Notes under the pieces: model-generated
The model's database searches: none
What the model saw: the letters and a program-made list of their open reading frames with translations, nothing else
What the model was told of the DNA's origin: nothing
DNA from: Pseudobdellovibrionaceae bacterium
GTDB taxonomy: Bacteria; Bdellovibrionota; Bdellovibrionia; Bdellovibrionales; Bdellovibrionaceae
Length of the DNA stretch: 51,208 nucleotides
NCBI GenBank assembly: GCA_021731025.1
Contig: JAKFYD010000025.1
Span: 1 to 51,208 of the forward strand
Direction: 5' to 3'
Translations under genes and position numbers: made by a program
Shown here: positions 26,159-34,035 of the stretch, piece by piece
Layout of the letters: every line of letters begins with the position of its first letter
How positions within the stretch are numbered: the stretch's first letter is position 1

Positions 26159-26839
26159 TCAAGAGAACCACTGCCCATCTTTCATGCGCAAAAGCCGCGG
26201 AAACCGTTGCGCAAAAGAGACATCATGAGTGACAACGATCAGAGAGAGATTAAATTTTTCTTTAAGCAGAAAAAAAATTTCCTGAATTTTGCCGCTATTG
26301 GTCGAATCTAAATTTCCCGTGGGCTCATCAGCGAATAGAATTTTTGGTTTGCGCACTAAAGCTCGCGCAATAGCCACACGCTGAAGTTCTCCTCCTGACA
26401 TCTGACTGGGATAATGTGAAAGTCGCTCGTTCAGACCTAATAAATTGAGCAGGTCATGAGCTTGGGCTTCAGCTTCATCTTTAGGCACTCCACCAATGCG
26501 ACAAGGCAACATCACATTTTCAAGTGCTGTTAATTCTGACATCAGATGATGAAACTGAAAAACGAAACCCATCGTCTCGTTGCGGAAAGAAGCCAAATCT
26601 TCTTCCGGCATTGCTAATAAATTTTTATCTTCATAGATCAGCTCACCGGCTTGAGGACGATCCAAGGTTCCTAAAATCTGCAACAAAGTGCTTTTACCCG
26701 AACCCGAAGTCCCGACGATACCGAGAGCTTCCCCTTCGTACAGCTGAAGATTTATTCCTTTCAAAATTTGCAGCTCGCCAATTCCCTGCGAATAACTTTT
26801 ATGAATATTGGATGCTGATAACAAAATTTTCTTAGCCAT
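26159..26839 (-). CDS. lolD: LolD, lipoprotein-releasing ABC transporter ATPase
   Basis: This 226-residue ATPase has Walker A GIVGTSGSGKSTL, the Q-loop FVFQFHHLMSELTALENVML (typical of the LolD/MacB class) and the signature MSGGELQRVAIARAL. Walker B is KILFADEPTGNLD, and the H-loop is VVTHDVS. With LolC/E it extracts lipoproteins from the inner membrane to LolA. It overlaps the membrane-subunit gene by eight bases. A 50-base gap separates it from bamA; the same transcript could continue. Confidence 0.94.
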   Translation of the reverse strand: MAKKILLSASNIHKSYSQGIGELQILKGINLQLYEGEALGIVGTSGSGKSTLLQILGTLDRPQAGELIYEDKNLLAMPEEDLASFRNETMGFVFQFHHLMSELTALENVMLPCRIGGVPKDEAEAQAHDLLNLLGLNERLSHYPSQMSGGELQRVAIARALVRKPKILFADEPTGNLDSTNSGKIQEIFFLLKEKFNLSLIVVTHDVSFAQRFPRLLRMKDGQWFS

Positions 26840-28094
26840 ATTTTAATCCCTCAACAGGAGAAAGCCGTGCACCCCTCAGGGCTGGGGCCAAGGTGGCGAC
26901 AAAACAAATCAAAAAAGTAGCAACGGAAATACTGAGGAAATCAACCCACCGAATCTCAACATCGATATTGTCTATCTTGTAAACGGAACCCGGTATTAAA
27001 CCTAAATTGGACTGTCCCCAAGCAAAGAACCAACACAAAATAAGACCCAGTAGGCTTCCTAAAGTCAAACCGACTCCACCAATCAACAAACCCTGTAAAC
27101 TAAAAATTTTTAAAATATTGAGTGAGCGAATGCCCAAAGATTTCAGCAAAGAGATATCTCCATATCTTTGCACCACATTCACGTAGAGTGTACTCGACAC
27201 GTTAAAGGCCGCCACCATCACAATAATAAAAACGACGAAAAAAATCGTTGGTCTTTCAATTTTAATCGCATCAAAAAGATTTTCATTGGAATCCCGCCAA
27301 TCGCGAATCCAATAATCTCTGCCGAGCACATGGTTCAATCTAAATCCTGAATTGCGAGCCTCTTCGATATCTTGAAAACGCAAAATCAGTCCCGTGTATT
27401 TGTCGCCAACCTCAGCTAAATCTTGAGTCGACTTAAGATCTGTCATGATAAAACGTTGGTTCCAATCGTTCTTCCCTAAATCTAAAACTCCGCTGACTTG
27501 AAATTCGCCGACTCGTCGTCGAAAAACTCCCGGATTGATCGAGTCACTGATGGGAACGACAATCCGAAAAGTATCACCGGGTTTAAGACCAAGTTTATCG
27601 GCTAAGCCACGGCCAATTAAAGCCAAGGCTTTCTGTTCGCCCTGGGCTGGAGCTAGCTCGATTTTTCCAGTAATTAAACGTGAGCTCAAATTCAACACCT
27701 GAGCGTAGCGATTCTCATCCACTCCTTGAATCATCACTCCACTGATCAGGCCGCGAGAAGCAAAGATAGCTTCGACCGAAGTGAAACGCGTCGATGAAAC
27801 TAAAGTCGGTTCAGCTTTGCGAATTTTTTCTTCGAGCTCCATCCAAGAATCAGGAGTACGATTGGTCTTCACAACGCGCACATGACCAGTCACATCGGCC
27901 ATCGCTTGGCGCAAAGTGGATTCAAAACCACTCATCACCGCCATTGAAACAAAAAGACAAGCTACTCCCAAAGCTAAACCGCCCAAGGCCAAAGGCGCTG
28001 ATCCTCCAAAAAGAGCTCGACGACTGAAAAGCATTTTCCAGGCTAACCAAAACTCGAGAGAATTGACCTTCAGGTCCTTAAGCTTAATTTTCAT
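26832..28094 (-). CDS. LolC/LolE-family lipoprotein-releasing permease
   Basis: This 420-residue permease has four transmembrane helices: one near the N-terminus (about 30-58) and three near the C-terminus (about 280-405). A large periplasmic domain lies between, in the MacB/LolCE fold. The N-terminal motif is FSRRALFGGSAPLALGGLAL, and the C-terminal end has ALRGARLSPVEGLKYG, typical of LolC/LolE. Only one such gene is present, so the transporter may be a homodimer (the LolF situation) rather than LolC plus LolE. It overlaps prfB by four bases. Confidence 0.92.
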   Translation of the reverse strand: MKIKLKDLKVNSLEFWLAWKMLFSRRALFGGSAPLALGGLALGVACLFVSMAVMSGFESTLRQAMADVTGHVRVVKTNRTPDSWMELEEKIRKAEPTLVSSTRFTSVEAIFASRGLISGVMIQGVDENRYAQVLNLSSRLITGKIELAPAQGEQKALALIGRGLADKLGLKPGDTFRIVVPISDSINPGVFRRRVGEFQVSGVLDLGKNDWNQRFIMTDLKSTQDLAEVGDKYTGLILRFQDIEEARNSGFRLNHVLGRDYWIRDWRDSNENLFDAIKIERPTIFFVVFIIVMVAAFNVSSTLYVNVVQRYGDISLLKSLGIRSLNILKIFSLQGLLIGGVGLTLGSLLGLILCWFFAWGQSNLGLIPGSVYKIDNIDVEIRWVDFLSISVATFLICFVATLAPALRGARLSPVEGLKYG

Positions 28095-29228
28095 TTCGCC
28101 TTTGGTTCTTGTTGAGTGCTGAGATTCGATTTCAAGTAGGCCATGATAAAATCATCCAAGTCACCATCCATCACGTCGTGCACCTGGTTTGTTTCGCAAT
28201 CCGTTCGGTGATCTTTCACCAATTGATAAGGATGCATAACGTAAGATCGTATCTGCGAGCCCCACTCGTTGGCTTTTTTAGAAGAGTTCATTTCATCTTT
28301 GGCTTTATTGCGTTTTTCGATTTCCTTTTCGTACAGAGCCGCTTTCAACATTTTCAATGCTTTTTCTCGGTTCTGAATTTGACTGCGTTGAGTTTGGCAT
28401 TGAACGATGATCCCCGAAGGCAAATGGTACATGCGAACGGCAGAATCTGTTTTATTCACGTGCTGACCGCCGGCTCCGCTCGAACGAAAAGTTTCTACTT
28501 TCAAATCTTCGGGACGAATTTCAATGTTGATGTCGTCATCAACTTCCGCCCAAGCAAACACGCTGGCAAAAGAAGTGTGGCGACGAGCGTTTGAATCAAA
28601 AGGTGATATTCGCACCAAGCGATGCACTCCACTTTCAGCTTTTAAGTATCCGTAGGCGTAAGGTCCTTCGATCAAGAGAGTGCAAGATTTAATGCCGGCT
28701 TCTTCCCCTTCACTCATCTCGAGAATTTCACTGCGATAGCCGTGCTTGTCAGCATAGCGAGTGTACATGCGCAAAAGCATTCCCGCCCAGTCACAGGATT
28801 CCGTGCCTCCCGCACCGGCATTGATTTGCAAGTAAGTGCTGTTGGAATCAAGTTCTCCATTGAGCACGCGTTTCAGCTCGAGCTCTTGGCCGATTTTTTC
28901 GACAAAGGCCAACTCTGATTTCACATCTTTGAAAGTGGCTTCATCTTGAGCTTCCTCTGCCATTTCGAGGAGAACTTTGGCGTCATCAAGCCGACGATGA
29001 AAGGAATCCCATTCTTCAACGGCTTTTTCGAGCAAACTTTTTTCTTTATTGATTTTTTGCATCTCGGTGGGCTTTTCCCAGATCGCTGGGTTTTCCGCCG
29101 CCAAGGCTAATTCGTTGAGGCGCTTTTTCTTTTTATCAAGGTCAAAGATACCCCCGAAGCTCCTGCGAGAACTGATCGAGCTCGGTGATCTTTCTTTTAA
29201 CGTCTGAAATCTCAGCAACCAATGACAT
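28091..29228 (-). CDS. prfB: Peptide chain release factor 2 (needs +1 frameshift)
   Basis: RF2 recognises UGA and UAA and releases the finished peptide. It is encoded in two frames. A 28-codon first part starts at ATG 29228 (MSLVAEISDVKRK) and ends at an in-frame UGA (29142-29144). The main part continues in the +1 frame from 29143 to the stop at 28091, giving about 378 residues. The anticodon-like tripeptide is SPF in VRISPFDSNARR. The catalytic GGQ is in SSGAGGQHVNKTDSAVR. It is the first gene of the envelope operon, which it enters by a four-base overlap with lolC/E. Confidence 0.95.
29141..29158 (-). promoter_or_regulatory. prfB: prfB programmed +1 frameshift site
   Basis: On the minus strand the sequence reads CTTCGGGGGTATCTTTGAC around this interval. 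Ribosomes pause at the in-frame UGA (29142-29144) after CUU, aided by the Shine-Dalgarno-like CGGGGG at 29151-29156, and slip to read GAC. The arrangement is nearly identical to the classic E. coli site. Low RF2 favours slippage, and thus RF2 controls its own synthesis. Confidence 0.95.
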
Positions 29229-29377
29229 GAGTCCGTCCTTTAATGAAGAGCTTTTAAAAATCGCTGTGTGTGGGGGGAAAGTCAACTTTTAACGGTTAGT
29301 AACGTAAGCTAGTTCAATTAAAAAGAGATAATTTTATTGGAGTGCTCTTGTTAATCATATTCTTTCCAGGCTAAGAC

Positions 29378-29696
29378 ATGAATATGCACCAGATTATTTA
29401 TGTGTTGATATTTCTAGCAGTATTCAATGGCTGTAGAGAAATTCGACGCGAGCCGTACTCTTGTTATGGAATCACTTGATACGCCTGAATCCACCACTAG
29501 CATGAATTTCCTTTTTAGAAAGCCTGCAGAACCGTCTCTTTCAGTTCGTACCAGAAACGCCCTTTTGTCTCACGGAATTTCTATGAAAACCATCTCTACA
29601 GCGGGTCCAGAGGCTTTATGTAAAATGTATTATTGGGGTCCGAATAGACCCATTTCGATGGATACTTCGCTTGAGACAAAAGCTAGGATTTTTTGA
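29378..29696 (+). pseudogene. Possible frameshifted small lipoprotein remnant
   Basis: An ATG at 29378 opens a hydrophobic signal ending in a lipobox-like FNGC (Cys19), but this frame stops at 29479. The overlapping +1 frame stays open to 29696 (for example ALCKMYYWGPNRP). One indel would join them into a roughly 105-residue lipoprotein. The alternative is that neither frame is coding; no strong ribosome-binding site is seen. Confidence 0.25.
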
Positions 29697-29753
29697 GGAT
29701 AATAACTTTAAAATTAAAAGAGTTTTTGAATAAAATCGTTGATTCAAAAAATT

Positions 29754-29773
29754 ACTGCCAGGTGGCAGTAACA
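29754..29773. repeat. Perfect palindrome TTACTGCCA-2-TGGCAGTAA (copy 1)
   Basis: Nine-base arms flank a two-base centre. Read on the minus strand, the stem is followed at once by TTTTTT, which would make a plausible intrinsic terminator for minus-strand transcription. The same arms recur at 30488-30510. Confidence 0.75.
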
Positions 29774-29944
29774 AGATCTCGTTCTAAATTATCCAAATTA
29801 AAACCTATCATTTACAAAGTCCCAAACCTATATTCACCTGGGCAGAAAGTAACGTTCGCTTTTTATAGCTAACGCTTCTAATTTTAATTACGTTCACAAC
29901 ATGGTTTAAATTTAACTTTTAAATTATTTTAAAGAAACGTAACA

Positions 29945-30427
29945 GTGACTGTAGCGGTAGCTTCACAGAAGCTTTTTACAAACCAAGTTCCTAGTCAGCC
30001 ATCAAATACAGACGGTGTAAACTATGAATTAGGTATGAAGTTTACTGCCACTGTGGCAGGAAAGATTTCAGCAATTAGGTTTTATAAATCAGCTTCAGAA
30101 TCAGGAACTCACGTTGGAAAGATTTACTCTTCAAGCGGAGCACTGCTCGCGTCAGTAACATTTACTGGAGAAACAGCGTCTGGATGGCAGCAAATGAACC
30201 TCGCTACTCCTTTAAATATTACTGCAAACACTCAGTACACAGTTTCAGTGACCACAGGAAATAGGTACTATGTCACAACTGTGAATGGACTTGTATCACA
30301 AGTATCAAATGGAAATCTCCGATCTGTTGTGGGAAGTAATGGAGTCTTCGGCCCCGTAGGCTCACGCCCAACAAGCTCATGGAATAATTCCAATTACTTC
30401 AAAGATATTGTGTTTACTCCGAATTGA
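29945..30427 (+). pseudogene. DUF4082-domain fragment of a surface protein
   Basis: The 160-residue frame from a GTG start is one complete DUF4082 module (GMKFTATVAGKISAIRFYKS; PLNITANTQYTVSVTT; ending YFKDIVFTPN). This beta-rich domain normally occurs as a tandem module in large bacterial surface or extracellular proteins. There is no signal peptide and no ribosome-binding site. The frame is open for a few codons upstream (NVTVTVAV, resembling the end of another beta module) before a stop at 29930. It is probably the surviving C-terminal piece of a larger exported protein; the domain itself is undamaged. Confidence 0.6.
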
Positions 30428-30487
30428 AAAAATGATGTTTAGGATTAAGACCCTAGCTGCACTTATCCGGAATTTTTAATCCAACAA

Positions 30488-30510
30488 GTTACTGCCAATC
30501 TGGCAGTAAC
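30488..30510. repeat. Palindrome GTTACTGCCA-3-TGGCAGTAAC (copy 2)
   Basis: Ten-base arms enclose ATC. It lies between the convergent ends of the DUF4082 frame (30427) and the lysR gene (30523), so it could terminate transcription from either side, although no strong U-tract follows. Its arms are identical to copy 1 at 29754-29773. Confidence 0.75.
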
Positions 30511-30522
30511 TTCCATTTCTTC

Positions 30523-31353
30523 TTAGGCTTTGGTGCTTTCCCTATATGAGTTTACAAAATCTAAAAGAAGATTCCTATTTTTACCAATTGCCAAAACCTC
30601 GTAGGGAAACTTAAATTCAATTCCAAGTACTTTTTTCAATGGTTTGCGAGGAATAATATCTGGAACCAAACAGGTACCTGATACTGCTTCGGCCATTTTT
30701 TTCGATAGACTCCAGCTTTCTACTTGGACGTGTATAATATCTTTTGCCTTATTTTTTTTGCCGATGAACTTAAGGCCTTCAATAACTTCAGGACGATTTT
30801 CAGTAGTGATAAGCAAATGACTGAGTCGACCATTCTTCGACAAAAACTCAAAGTTCCCTTTACTTAAAACTACAGATTCAAATCCATATGTTTTTCTATC
30901 ATCAATCAAAAGCCCAACAGTGCACTCCCCGTCTTCGACCAGTTGCCGAACTTTTGCTGACGTTCCTATTTTCATTTCAAACCGACCGAAATTGATTAAG
31001 TTAATTTTTTTCAACCATGGGATTATTAAGTGCTCTGCAATTGTGGCTGAGCACGCAATCTTAAAAGACTTATTTGCAGCGGAAACTTCATCAAGTGTGC
31101 TGCTTAATTGCTCTAAGGCTATACTGGCTTTCTCGAAAAAAGTTTTACCCTGTTTCGTTAATTCCAACTCACGCTTCTTGTGAGTAATGATGGAATAACC
31201 CAAATGGTGCTCTAAGCGTCGTATAGCCTGACTTACAGCTGGACGGGAAACATGATTAATTACTGCAGATTGAGTAAGACTATGCAGTCTTATTGCATCA
31301 ACAAAATATTTTATATTACTTAAGTTTAGGTCCGTCCATTTCATAGTAATCAT
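30523..31353 (-). CDS. LysR-family transcriptional regulator
   Basis: This 276-residue protein has an N-terminal winged helix-turn-helix (about 10-70; SLTQSAVINHVSRPAVSQAI, then RRLEHHLGYSIITHKKRELE). A dimerisation helix and a periplasmic-binding-protein-like effector domain (about 95-270) follow. No ligand can be inferred. The start could be 31353 or the ATG at 31344; neither has a clear Shine-Dalgarno. It is transcribed divergently from a secreted DUF952 gene, and a palindrome overlaps its start. LysR proteins usually control their divergent neighbour and themselves. Confidence 0.88.
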   Translation of the reverse strand: MITMKWTDLNLSNIKYFVDAIRLHSLTQSAVINHVSRPAVSQAIRRLEHHLGYSIITHKKRELELTKQGKTFFEKASIALEQLSSTLDEVSAANKSFKIACSATIAEHLIIPWLKKINLINFGRFEMKIGTSAKVRQLVEDGECTVGLLIDDRKTYGFESVVLSKGNFEFLSKNGRLSHLLITTENRPEVIEGLKFIGKKNKAKDIIHVQVESWSLSKKMAEAVSGTCLVPDIIPRKPLKKVLGIEFKFPYEVLAIGKNRNLLLDFVNSYRESTKA

Positions 31354-31363
31354 ACATTACTAT
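31343..31363. promoter_or_regulatory. Candidate LysR operator overlapping the lysR start
   Basis: ATAGTAAT (31343-31350) and ATTACTAT (31356-31363) form perfect eight-base arms around CATAC, and the sequence contains the T-N11-A pattern typical of LysR sites. It overlaps both candidate lysR starts and a TATAAT (31361-31366) that could be the -10 of the divergent gene. Binding would therefore repress lysR and affect its neighbour. Confidence 0.5.
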
Positions 31364-31441
31364 AATGATATTTTTTTGTCACTTTTATTTACCAACAGAC
31401 TTTGTTAAATAGTCCGCGAACACAAGACAAGGGAAAATTTT

Positions 31442-32080
31442 ATGAATAGTTTTAATTTGAAAATAGCAATAGTCACTTTGGCACTTCTTAAAAGCACCAG
31501 CCTATACGCTTCCGTCTACCATATGCTAGAATCGACTAGTCTTAACGAGGCTTACAGAACCGGTTACGTGATTAATCCGAGCTTAAAAAAAGAAGGATTT
31601 ACCCACTGTGTAAAGAAAAACCAAATCTTACAAATTGCGAATAAATATTATTTAAAAGGTAAAGATATACTTCTTATCGAAATTGACCAGAGAAAGCTTT
31701 CTTATCCTCTGAGATTCGATTACGTGAGCTCTTATCGAGATTTTTTCCCACATATTTATGGTCCCATAAATATTACGGCCATAACTCGAATCTATAAACT
31801 TAAAAGAAATACTCAGGGGCAATATGTAAGTGCTACAGAAGTTAAAACCTCAAATAAAGCTTCTAAGAATGTGACGTCACCCTCTCAGGTCTCGTCCACA
31901 CAGTTCGCGCCCTTTAGCTGTAATGAAGGTGATTCGTTAATTATGGCCGATTTGGAGCGACAATGTGCCGCGATGAAAATGCGCTTAGCCCAATATCGAA
32001 TCTTGAGTTGCACTCCTGCAGGCGATGATGGCGGGTATGTTAACTATTTTTCTATCGATGCTTCGGGATATTGCATGTAA
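31442..32080 (+). CDS. Secreted DUF952-domain protein with cysteine-rich tail
   Basis: This 212-residue protein has a signal peptide (about 1-23, ending LYASVYH). The DUF952 domain (about 24-120) shows the family pattern: VYHMLESTSLNEAY, then KEGFTHCVKKNQILQIANKY, then FFPHIYGPI. The tail (about 130-212) has four cysteines and no recognised fold. DUF952 proteins are usually small cytoplasmic proteins of unknown activity; they have been related to ADP-ribosyltransferase folds, which I recall but cannot check. Export and the disulphide-capable tail are unusual. It faces a LysR gene, which probably regulates it. Confidence 0.78.
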   Translation: MNSFNLKIAIVTLALLKSTSLYASVYHMLESTSLNEAYRTGYVINPSLKKEGFTHCVKKNQILQIANKYYLKGKDILLIEIDQRKLSYPLRFDYVSSYRDFFPHIYGPINITAITRIYKLKRNTQGQYVSATEVKTSNKASKNVTSPSQVSSTQFAPFSCNEGDSLIMADLERQCAAMKMRLAQYRILSCTPAGDDGGYVNYFSIDASGYCM

Positions 32081-32122
32081 TTTAGAGTTAGGATACTTTC
32101 TGCTATTGGCCGAAGTACTTGC

Positions 32123-32725
32123 TTAGCTTCTCACAAACTTAATTAAATCTTCAAACTCATCTTTGTCTGCTTTCTTTAGCGCAGCAATGTAAGCAGATCT
32201 AGTTTTACCTTCTGCCTCAAGAGGTGTATGCGCGCCCAGCTTCCCCCAAGTGAACTTATTCTCGCCGAGCCTTTGCAAAAGTAAATCTGTCATCAAACGA
32301 GCATGGCGTCCATTCCCATTTGAAAACACATGAATCTGCACCAATCGATGATGAAATCTAACTACCATCTCATCTCGACTGAAAGTTTTATTTTCTATCC
32401 AAAATTTTGTGTTACCAATGAGGATCGCCAGATCCGTCATGATATTTTCCTTCATGACGCCAATATTCTTATTGGATCTGCGAACCTTCCCTGCCCACTT
32501 CCAAACTTGATTAAACGTATTTTCGTGGAGCTTAAGAAGAAAGGATACTGACAGCAAATCATCCAAATTTTGTTTTCCTGCCCAAATGAAACCATCCGCG
32601 ATATTGGATTGCTCCAGTTGGTTAAGCTCTCCCATGGTGGAAATATAATCCGGAATTAAATCTTTAAGTTCATCTGGATCGATAGCAGTTGCACCACTTG
32701 GATATGAAATTTTGAATTTAGACAT
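32123..32725 (-). CDS. Fic-domain protein, mobile mystery protein B family
   Basis: This 200-residue protein has the Fic core motif as HVFSNGNGRHARL near residue 130. The metal-binding acidic residue of canonical HPFxDGNGR is Asn, as I recall also being the case in 'mobile mystery protein B' relatives. The N-terminal part (AIDPDELKDLIPDYISTMGELNQ) and FNQVWKWAGKVRRS are also typical. Canonical Fic enzymes AMPylate proteins; Asn at this site makes catalysis uncertain. The gene overlaps its XRE partner by eight bases, a toxin-antitoxin-like layout. Known family members travel on mobile elements. Confidence 0.85.
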   Translation of the reverse strand: MSKFKISYPSGATAIDPDELKDLIPDYISTMGELNQLEQSNIADGFIWAGKQNLDDLLSVSFLLKLHENTFNQVWKWAGKVRRSNKNIGVMKENIMTDLAILIGNTKFWIENKTFSRDEMVVRFHHRLVQIHVFSNGNGRHARLMTDLLLQRLGENKFTWGKLGAHTPLEAEGKTRSAYIAALKKADKDEFEDLIKFVRS

Positions 32726-33227
32726 TTTTCTTAACTTTTAGTTTTTTATTATTCGTTTCCCAAATTCTTGCATCCTTAGATTCCATGAGTTCTTGTGCAA
32801 CTCTCTCTATTTCTTTCTGAATTTGCTTTTCAGATGTTCCTTGTTTTTCAAGTCTCATTGTATGGACAACATCCTTCAGAAGTTTACGAGCGGCTTCATG
32901 AGCTTTATTTTTTATAATGTCATCCAATGTATTACCCGATTCAATCGGAACAATAGCGTAAACAACTTTGCAATCCATTGCTCGTGCAGCATTCTCTAAA
33001 GATTCAATCGTAACTTTCTTTTTAGGTTCCCTTTTTTCAAGTTGCGCAATGGAGCTAGGACCCACACCTACTTGTTCGGCTAATTGCCTAATTGTTAGCC
33101 CAAGTGAACCTCTGATCGCCTTAACCCATCCAGAAGGAGGCATAGGCTCATTGACCTTAGAAAAAAGATTTAATTTTTGCTGTATGATTCTTTTTTGATT
33201 CTCATGTCTTTTCTTATCCGCTTTCAT
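32718..33227 (-). CDS. XRE-type regulator, mobile mystery protein A family
   Basis: This 169-residue protein has an XRE helix-turn-helix in residues about 35-95 (PSGWVKAIRGSLGLTIRQLA, VGVGPSSIAQLEKREPKK, ESLENAARAMDCKVVYAIVP), matching 'mobile mystery protein A'. A helical C-terminal part with many charged residues follows. It likely acts as antitoxin or repressor for the Fic partner just downstream, binding the repeats upstream of its own start. Confidence 0.87.
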   Translation of the reverse strand: MKADKKRHENQKRIIQQKLNLFSKVNEPMPPSGWVKAIRGSLGLTIRQLAEQVGVGPSSIAQLEKREPKKKVTIESLENAARAMDCKVVYAIVPIESGNTLDDIIKNKAHEAARKLLKDVVHTMRLEKQGTSEKQIQKEIERVAQELMESKDARIWETNNKKLKVKKNV

Positions 33228-33240
33228 AGCTGCCTTTCTG

Positions 33241-33291
33241 TATACTTATAAGGCTATACAGCTACCTAAATTGTACACTTATAAAGCTATA
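33241..33291. promoter_or_regulatory. Tandem 18-bp operator-like repeats upstream of the XRE/Fic pair
   Basis: TATACTTATAAGGCTATA (33241-33258) and TACACTTATAAAGCTATA (33274-33291) differ at two of 18 positions and are spaced 33 bases apart, close to three helical turns. They lie just upstream of the XRE gene. A weaker related element (TATAAGCATA) lies near 33333, and GTACAT/ATGTAC (33306-33311 and 33322-33327) form an inverted pair. The layout fits autorepression by the XRE protein. Confidence 0.6.
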
Positions 33292-33444
33292 AAAGTAAAT
33301 AAGATGTACATTTAAAAGTATATGTACTTTTTTATAAGCATACGATTCTACTTATATTTACTTGGAAAACATCTATTTAGAAAGTCCAGATATTTTAATT
33401 TAGCAATGTAAAGATGTAAAATTAAAGACATTTAGGCTAATTAT

Positions 33445-34035
33445 TTACTTCTTCTTAGCCTTCACCGCACGCGAAGGCTTCGCCTTCACAACTTTAGCTT
33501 TCTTCGCTGGAACCACCGAAGGTTTCTTTGCTTTCACCACAGCCTTTTTCTTTTCCCCATTACTAGGAACAACTTTCAGGTGACGTTTCTTCTCCGAAGG
33601 AGTTTCAAGCGCCGTCAAGATTTGCTCTTGCAGGATCATCATCTTCTTATCATCTTCGGGGCTTTTTTCGTGATCATATCCCAACAGGTGCAGAACTCCG
33701 TGAACGATCATACGGGTCACTTCATTTTCATAAGTGAGTTTGTTATCCAAAGCTTGCTTTTTTAAGACCTGCGGGCACATCACAAGCTCACCGAAACCGT
33801 CGGGGTCATCAGTGACGAAACTCAAAACGTCCGTCGCATAATCTTTACTGCGGTATTGCCAATTGATTCGCTTTGCATCTTTCTCATCTAAAAAAACCAC
33901 CGAAAGTTCTTTGCTATTCAATTCTTCAGAAATAACTTTCCGCTTGATCAGCTCCTTCGAAAAGGATTCCACCCAGGTGTGTAGAAATTCTTCGGGACAA
34001 GCTTCTGCGGAATCATTGACGATAAGCATTTTCAT
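33445..34035 (-). CDS. ybeY: YbeY endoribonuclease with basic C-terminal tail
   Basis: This 196-residue metalloprotein has the zinc motif HGVLHLLGYDH (H-x3-H-x5-H) and the family segment TDVLSFVTDDPDGFGELVMC. YbeY acts in 16S rRNA 3' maturation and ribosome quality control. The last roughly 50 residues are an additional Lys/Ala/Pro-rich tail (for example VVPAKKAKVVKAKPS) not found in ordinary YbeY, which is about 150 residues. The tail could bind RNA. It overlaps the upstream 7TM-HD gene by four bases. Confidence 0.9.
   Translation of the reverse strand: MKMLIVNDSAEACPEEFLHTWVESFSKELIKRKVISEELNSKELSVVFLDEKDAKRINWQYRSKDYATDVLSFVTDDPDGFGELVMCPQVLKKQALDNKLTYENEVTRMIVHGVLHLLGYDHEKSPEDDKKMMILQEQILTALETPSEKKRHLKVVPSNGEKKKAVVKAKKPSVVPAKKAKVVKAKPSRAVKAKKK

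Larger units (their letters stand above)
29229..29944. other. Gene-poor region with short decayed reading frames
   Basis: No well-supported gene lies between prfB and the DUF4082 frame. On the plus strand, a 33-codon frame (29378-29479) starts with a lipoprotein-like signal (YVLIFLAVFNGC). An 89-codon frame shifted by one base (29427-29696) follows. Between about 29690 and 29871, a frame reads through the palindrome at 29754 into SPGQKVTFAFYS and then stops. The pattern suggests remnants of one or more small exported proteins. Low certainty. Confidence 0.4.

Noticed and set aside
33471-33560. Repetitive GC/AT-alternating sequence considered as a tandem repeat or CRISPR-like array
   Set aside because: It is the codon pattern of the Lys/Ala-rich YbeY tail; no regular repeat-spacer units.
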